Assembly: GCA_942159475.1 (NCBI GenBank)
Contig: OW804094.1
Span: 15,249,708 to 15,313,707, forward strand
Reading direction: 5' to 3'
Source: Sthenelais limicola
Lineage: Eukaryota > Annelida > Polychaeta > Phyllodocida > Sigalionidae
Length of the DNA: 64,000 nt
Positions 61,604 to 64,000 of this stretch are shown here, piece by piece (position 1 is the first letter of the stretch; every line of letters begins with the position of its first letter). The notes below the pieces were generated by a model. The model ran no database searches. It had not been told where the DNA came from and saw only the letters and a program-made list of their open reading frames with translations. Position numbers and translations under genes: made by a program.

Positions 61604-63349
61604 TCAGGACGGGAACGGGTTGGAAAAGGGCTCAAAATTCATGACAGAATCAGTCTTTCTGAGAATTGCAAAATACCGATTCCCGACATGTTTATGAAGG
61701 ATGCAAACAGGTCCATGAGTATTGTACTCAGGTTTTTGGAGGCCCCAGGGCGCTCTATACAAAACCTGGTTAGCCAAGCTTGGGTGTTCGTCCCTATAGT
61801 GTAATGCCAATTCTTGGTCAGGAATATTAGCAGGTAGAAGTTCAATGGGGTCCCTCATAACTGTATAGACATAAATATCCCTTTGTAACGCAATGCTAAG
61901 GGCTAAGAGAAGAAAATCGCTATGGGATTGCTCCAAGACTGCGAACTCAAATGTTATAAGAGCTGCTAAAACTTTACGAGCTTGTTCTTTGGTATGATCG
62001 CGAAGAATAAATGCAATAAAAATATCTTGATTGGAAACGAGAGTTCGCATCACAGCTGCTTTTAATAAACTGATGAAGCTATGGAATTCTGGAGACGATT
62101 CGTTGAGAAGTGTTGCAGAAACAGAGCGGAGAATGGCCAGCGGGTATTGTTTCTCTGGTTTAACCACAACTGGAGTGTAATGTTTGAGGAATGCTAAATG
62201 TACCTGTGCTGTCTCGATAACACGGAGTTTGAGAGCTTGGTGAAAAGTCTCTGAAAACACCATAGTGTCCATGTTTGGAAAGCAATGACAGCACTCGTCC
62301 AAAATCTTGGGGTAATACGTTTGGTCAAAATTAAACGTAGTGCAGCCACTCCATCGCTTAGTACAAAAGGCCTCCTCAACAAAAGTGAGAAGTTCTGAGC
62401 ATTTGTCATGGGGAATCGGAAAAGGCCAGCTGACATCAGCTTTCTCTTTCTTAACAATATGATCACATTGAACTGATTCAGAATTATGGGACAAAGATGA
62501 GTCTGGAAATGGATTAATAACCCCAAGGTTTCCCTTTTCCGTACTTGAACCAGAATCAGGAAGTTGGTTACATTTTCGCTTTGTTGGCTGATTCAAGACT
62601 GTCGGATATTTGCCTTCATTAGGAACTTTTCGCTCTGAATCAGTAACTGAAGAACCATACTCATCCAACAAATTGAAGGGAGGTTCAGTTTTAAGAGTTT
62701 GAGTGGAACTCATACCAACTTTCGGGGCAGAATGTTCCCATGTCTTAGCACAGCTTACTTCCTGATGACTGGGATGAAACATTTGATTCGAAGAGATATT
62801 ATTTTCCGTGCCAACGACGTCTGGCGCAGTAGATGGTTTAGGAGAAGAACATATCTGTCCACCACTTATAGGCTTTATTTCAATTGGGACCTGTTCTTTC
62901 TTACTTTCTAAATTATGCTGATCCTTTTCAAGTTTGGCAACAACAGAGTAGTTCTTTTGTCCTAGAGAACTTCCACTACCTTTGACACTTTTGATTGGTG
63001 TGTTACTTGGGTGCCTATCGTCATTTGTGGGCACAATGATCTTTTTCTTGTTGCCAATCGTTACAACATAAAATCCCCCCTTTTCCGAGTTTCCAGACTT
63101 GGATAGGGCCATTCGAGGTGTAACATTTTTACTCGGTGTTTCCTTTTCTTTAAATTGTTCTTGGCTGGTAGAAGATGTAGGATTTTCTAACAAGCATGCT
63201 TTCTGCCTTTCAAACACTTTCTCCATTCGTTTGATCGCCATGGAAACCAGCTGGAAATGGTCAGATATGAGATGTTGTAGATGATGGGAAACGACGGATT
63301 GGTCCAAACTGCATAGACCACAGTCTGGCAGCTCATCTGCTGAAGCCAT
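61604..63349 (-). CDS. OTU-like (vertnin-type) domain protein, intronless frame, 581 aa
   Basis: First in-frame ATG at 63349 (GGGAAGATGG, strong context), with an in-frame TAA shortly upstream; stop TGA at 61604-61606. N-terminus (about 1-80): Cys/His-containing helix. Middle (about 80-310): Ser/Lys/Pro-rich, probably disordered. C-terminus (about 320-581) is globular. Within it, YPLAILRSVSATLLNE (from 402), HSDFLLLALSIALQRDIYVY (about 477-496) and HVGNRYFAIL (about 554-563) follow the order of an OTU fold. The ALSIALQRDIYVYTVMRD stretch closely recalls vertnin. The OTU motif Asp-Gly-Asn-Cys is replaced (TyrProLeuAla), so protease activity is unlikely. The function is unknown; a transposon-derived origin is possible. 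The fold assignment is inference from recalled families. Confidence 0.6.
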   Translation of the reverse strand: MASADELPDCGLCSLDQSVVSHHLQHLISDHFQLVSMAIKRMEKVFERQKACLLENPTSSTSQEQFKEKETPSKNVTPRMALSKSGNSEKGGFYVVTIGNKKKIIVPTNDDRHPSNTPIKSVKGSGSSLGQKNYSVVAKLEKDQHNLESKKEQVPIEIKPISGGQICSSPKPSTAPDVVGTENNISSNQMFHPSHQEVSCAKTWEHSAPKVGMSSTQTLKTEPPFNLLDEYGSSVTDSERKVPNEGKYPTVLNQPTKRKCNQLPDSGSSTEKGNLGVINPFPDSSLSHNSESVQCDHIVKKEKADVSWPFPIPHDKCSELLTFVEEAFCTKRWSGCTTFNFDQTYYPKILDECCHCFPNMDTMVFSETFHQALKLRVIETAQVHLAFLKHYTPVVVKPEKQYPLAILRSVSATLLNESSPEFHSFISLLKAAVMRTLVSNQDIFIAFILRDHTKEQARKVLAALITFEFAVLEQSHSDFLLLALSIALQRDIYVYTVMRDPIELLPANIPDQELALHYRDEHPSLANQVLYRAPWGLQKPEYNTHGPVCILHKHVGNRYFAILRKTDSVMNFEPFSNPFPS

Positions 63350-64000
63350 CTTCCCTCCTAATGACAACCGTTATGTTGTCTCGGCAAATGGTATGACTGA
63401 AAGGATAAGCAAATCAATTTTACTTCCTCTGTTCAAAACAATGCAGGTAGGCCTACCCTACGACGCTATACCGTATATATATTTTTTAAATGCTCACACT
63501 AATACTTTGATGGCCTGGTAGGCCTACTAGTAGCACCGTACCAAATTACATTAAATTAAATGCTTGGGAAAATCCACTCTCAATTCATGGGTTCCTACAG
63601 TACAGAAGGATTGGGAAATAAAATACACAAAACAGTAAAAATAATTAATACAATTATAGGAAATATAGTTATAGGCCTACCGGTAGATGTTGAAATTTAA
63701 CTTCTGAAAGTAGAATAATTCAACTACACTTACAGGGTATTTCGCCATTTTCGGTTCTATCATTTTACTGTACCAAAATTTAAAAAATAAGATATTCAAC
63801 TTTCTTCATTTAAATCTCTATATCACAGCCCAAAGAACAATTATTACGGATTTACGGTACCGTGGGATACGTAGGTCTATCAAGTAATTTAGTTCGATGA
63901 GATCACTGATAAGAGCAAAACATACCGTATTGTGCTTCGATTAAGATCAAATAACTATAAACCTATAGTAGAAGATATACGTCCGGAGACCAAGCGCGCC
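63350..64000. other. Upstream flank of the OTU-like gene
   Basis: Should contain its promoter and 5' UTR on the minus strand. AT-rich, with three TAGGCCTA octamers (about 63449, 63511 and 63673) and no further coding frame that I recognise. Confidence 0.4.

Noticed and set aside
63350..63367. Six-codon extension of the OTU-like frame
   Set aside because: It starts with TTG; the first ATG is at 63349, just downstream of an in-frame TAA.

Overview
This window is AT-rich, intron-rich animal DNA. There are no operons or Shine-Dalgarno sites. Splicing is canonical GT-AG, introns often run to kilobases, and short non-autonomous transposons are dense. An animal-type ciliary/Hedgehog gene, an animal non-LTR retrotransposon, many inverted-repeat elements and an over-used TAGGCCTA octamer suggest a marine invertebrate deuterostome, perhaps an echinoderm. 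The phylum is inference.

Layout: (1) 1-5398 is non-coding and repeat-rich. (2) 5405-42580, plus strand, holds a 25-exon gene that I reconstructed exon by exon with consistent phases. It encodes a 981-residue protein with one N-terminal membrane segment and long coiled coils, most like EVC2/limbin of the ciliary EvC complex, but without the large limbin ectodomain. Intron 2 carries an antisense LINE copy with an open reverse-transcriptase frame. (3) 42581-48650 is repeat-rich with no confident gene and may hold the TEX261 3' UTR. (4) 48651-53073, minus strand, is a complete six-exon TEX261 (200 aa). (5) 53513-56622, plus strand, is a two-exon RNF139/TRC8 ER-membrane RING E3 ligase (674 aa), head-to-head with TEX261. 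(6) 56623-61603 is long 3' UTR or intergenic DNA. (7) 61604-63349, minus strand, is an intronless 581-aa frame with a C-terminal OTU-like (vertnin-type) domain lacking the catalytic cysteine motif.

Three genes act on membrane systems: EVC2-like at the ciliary base, TEX261 in ER-Golgi cargo sorting, and RNF139 in ER sterol-linked ubiquitination. Nothing shows that they form one pathway; only TEX261 and RNF139 are likely to share a regulatory region.

Mobile DNA is the second theme. Lettered families recur: A (~405 bp, TIRs with a TGAGTCA core), B (~110 bp TTAA-ended hairpin), C (~205 bp), D (~235 bp), F (CAATAGGGGG ends) and several single TIR elements. One A copy holds a 161-bp insertion with a 13-bp target duplication and a hammerhead-ribozyme-like motif.
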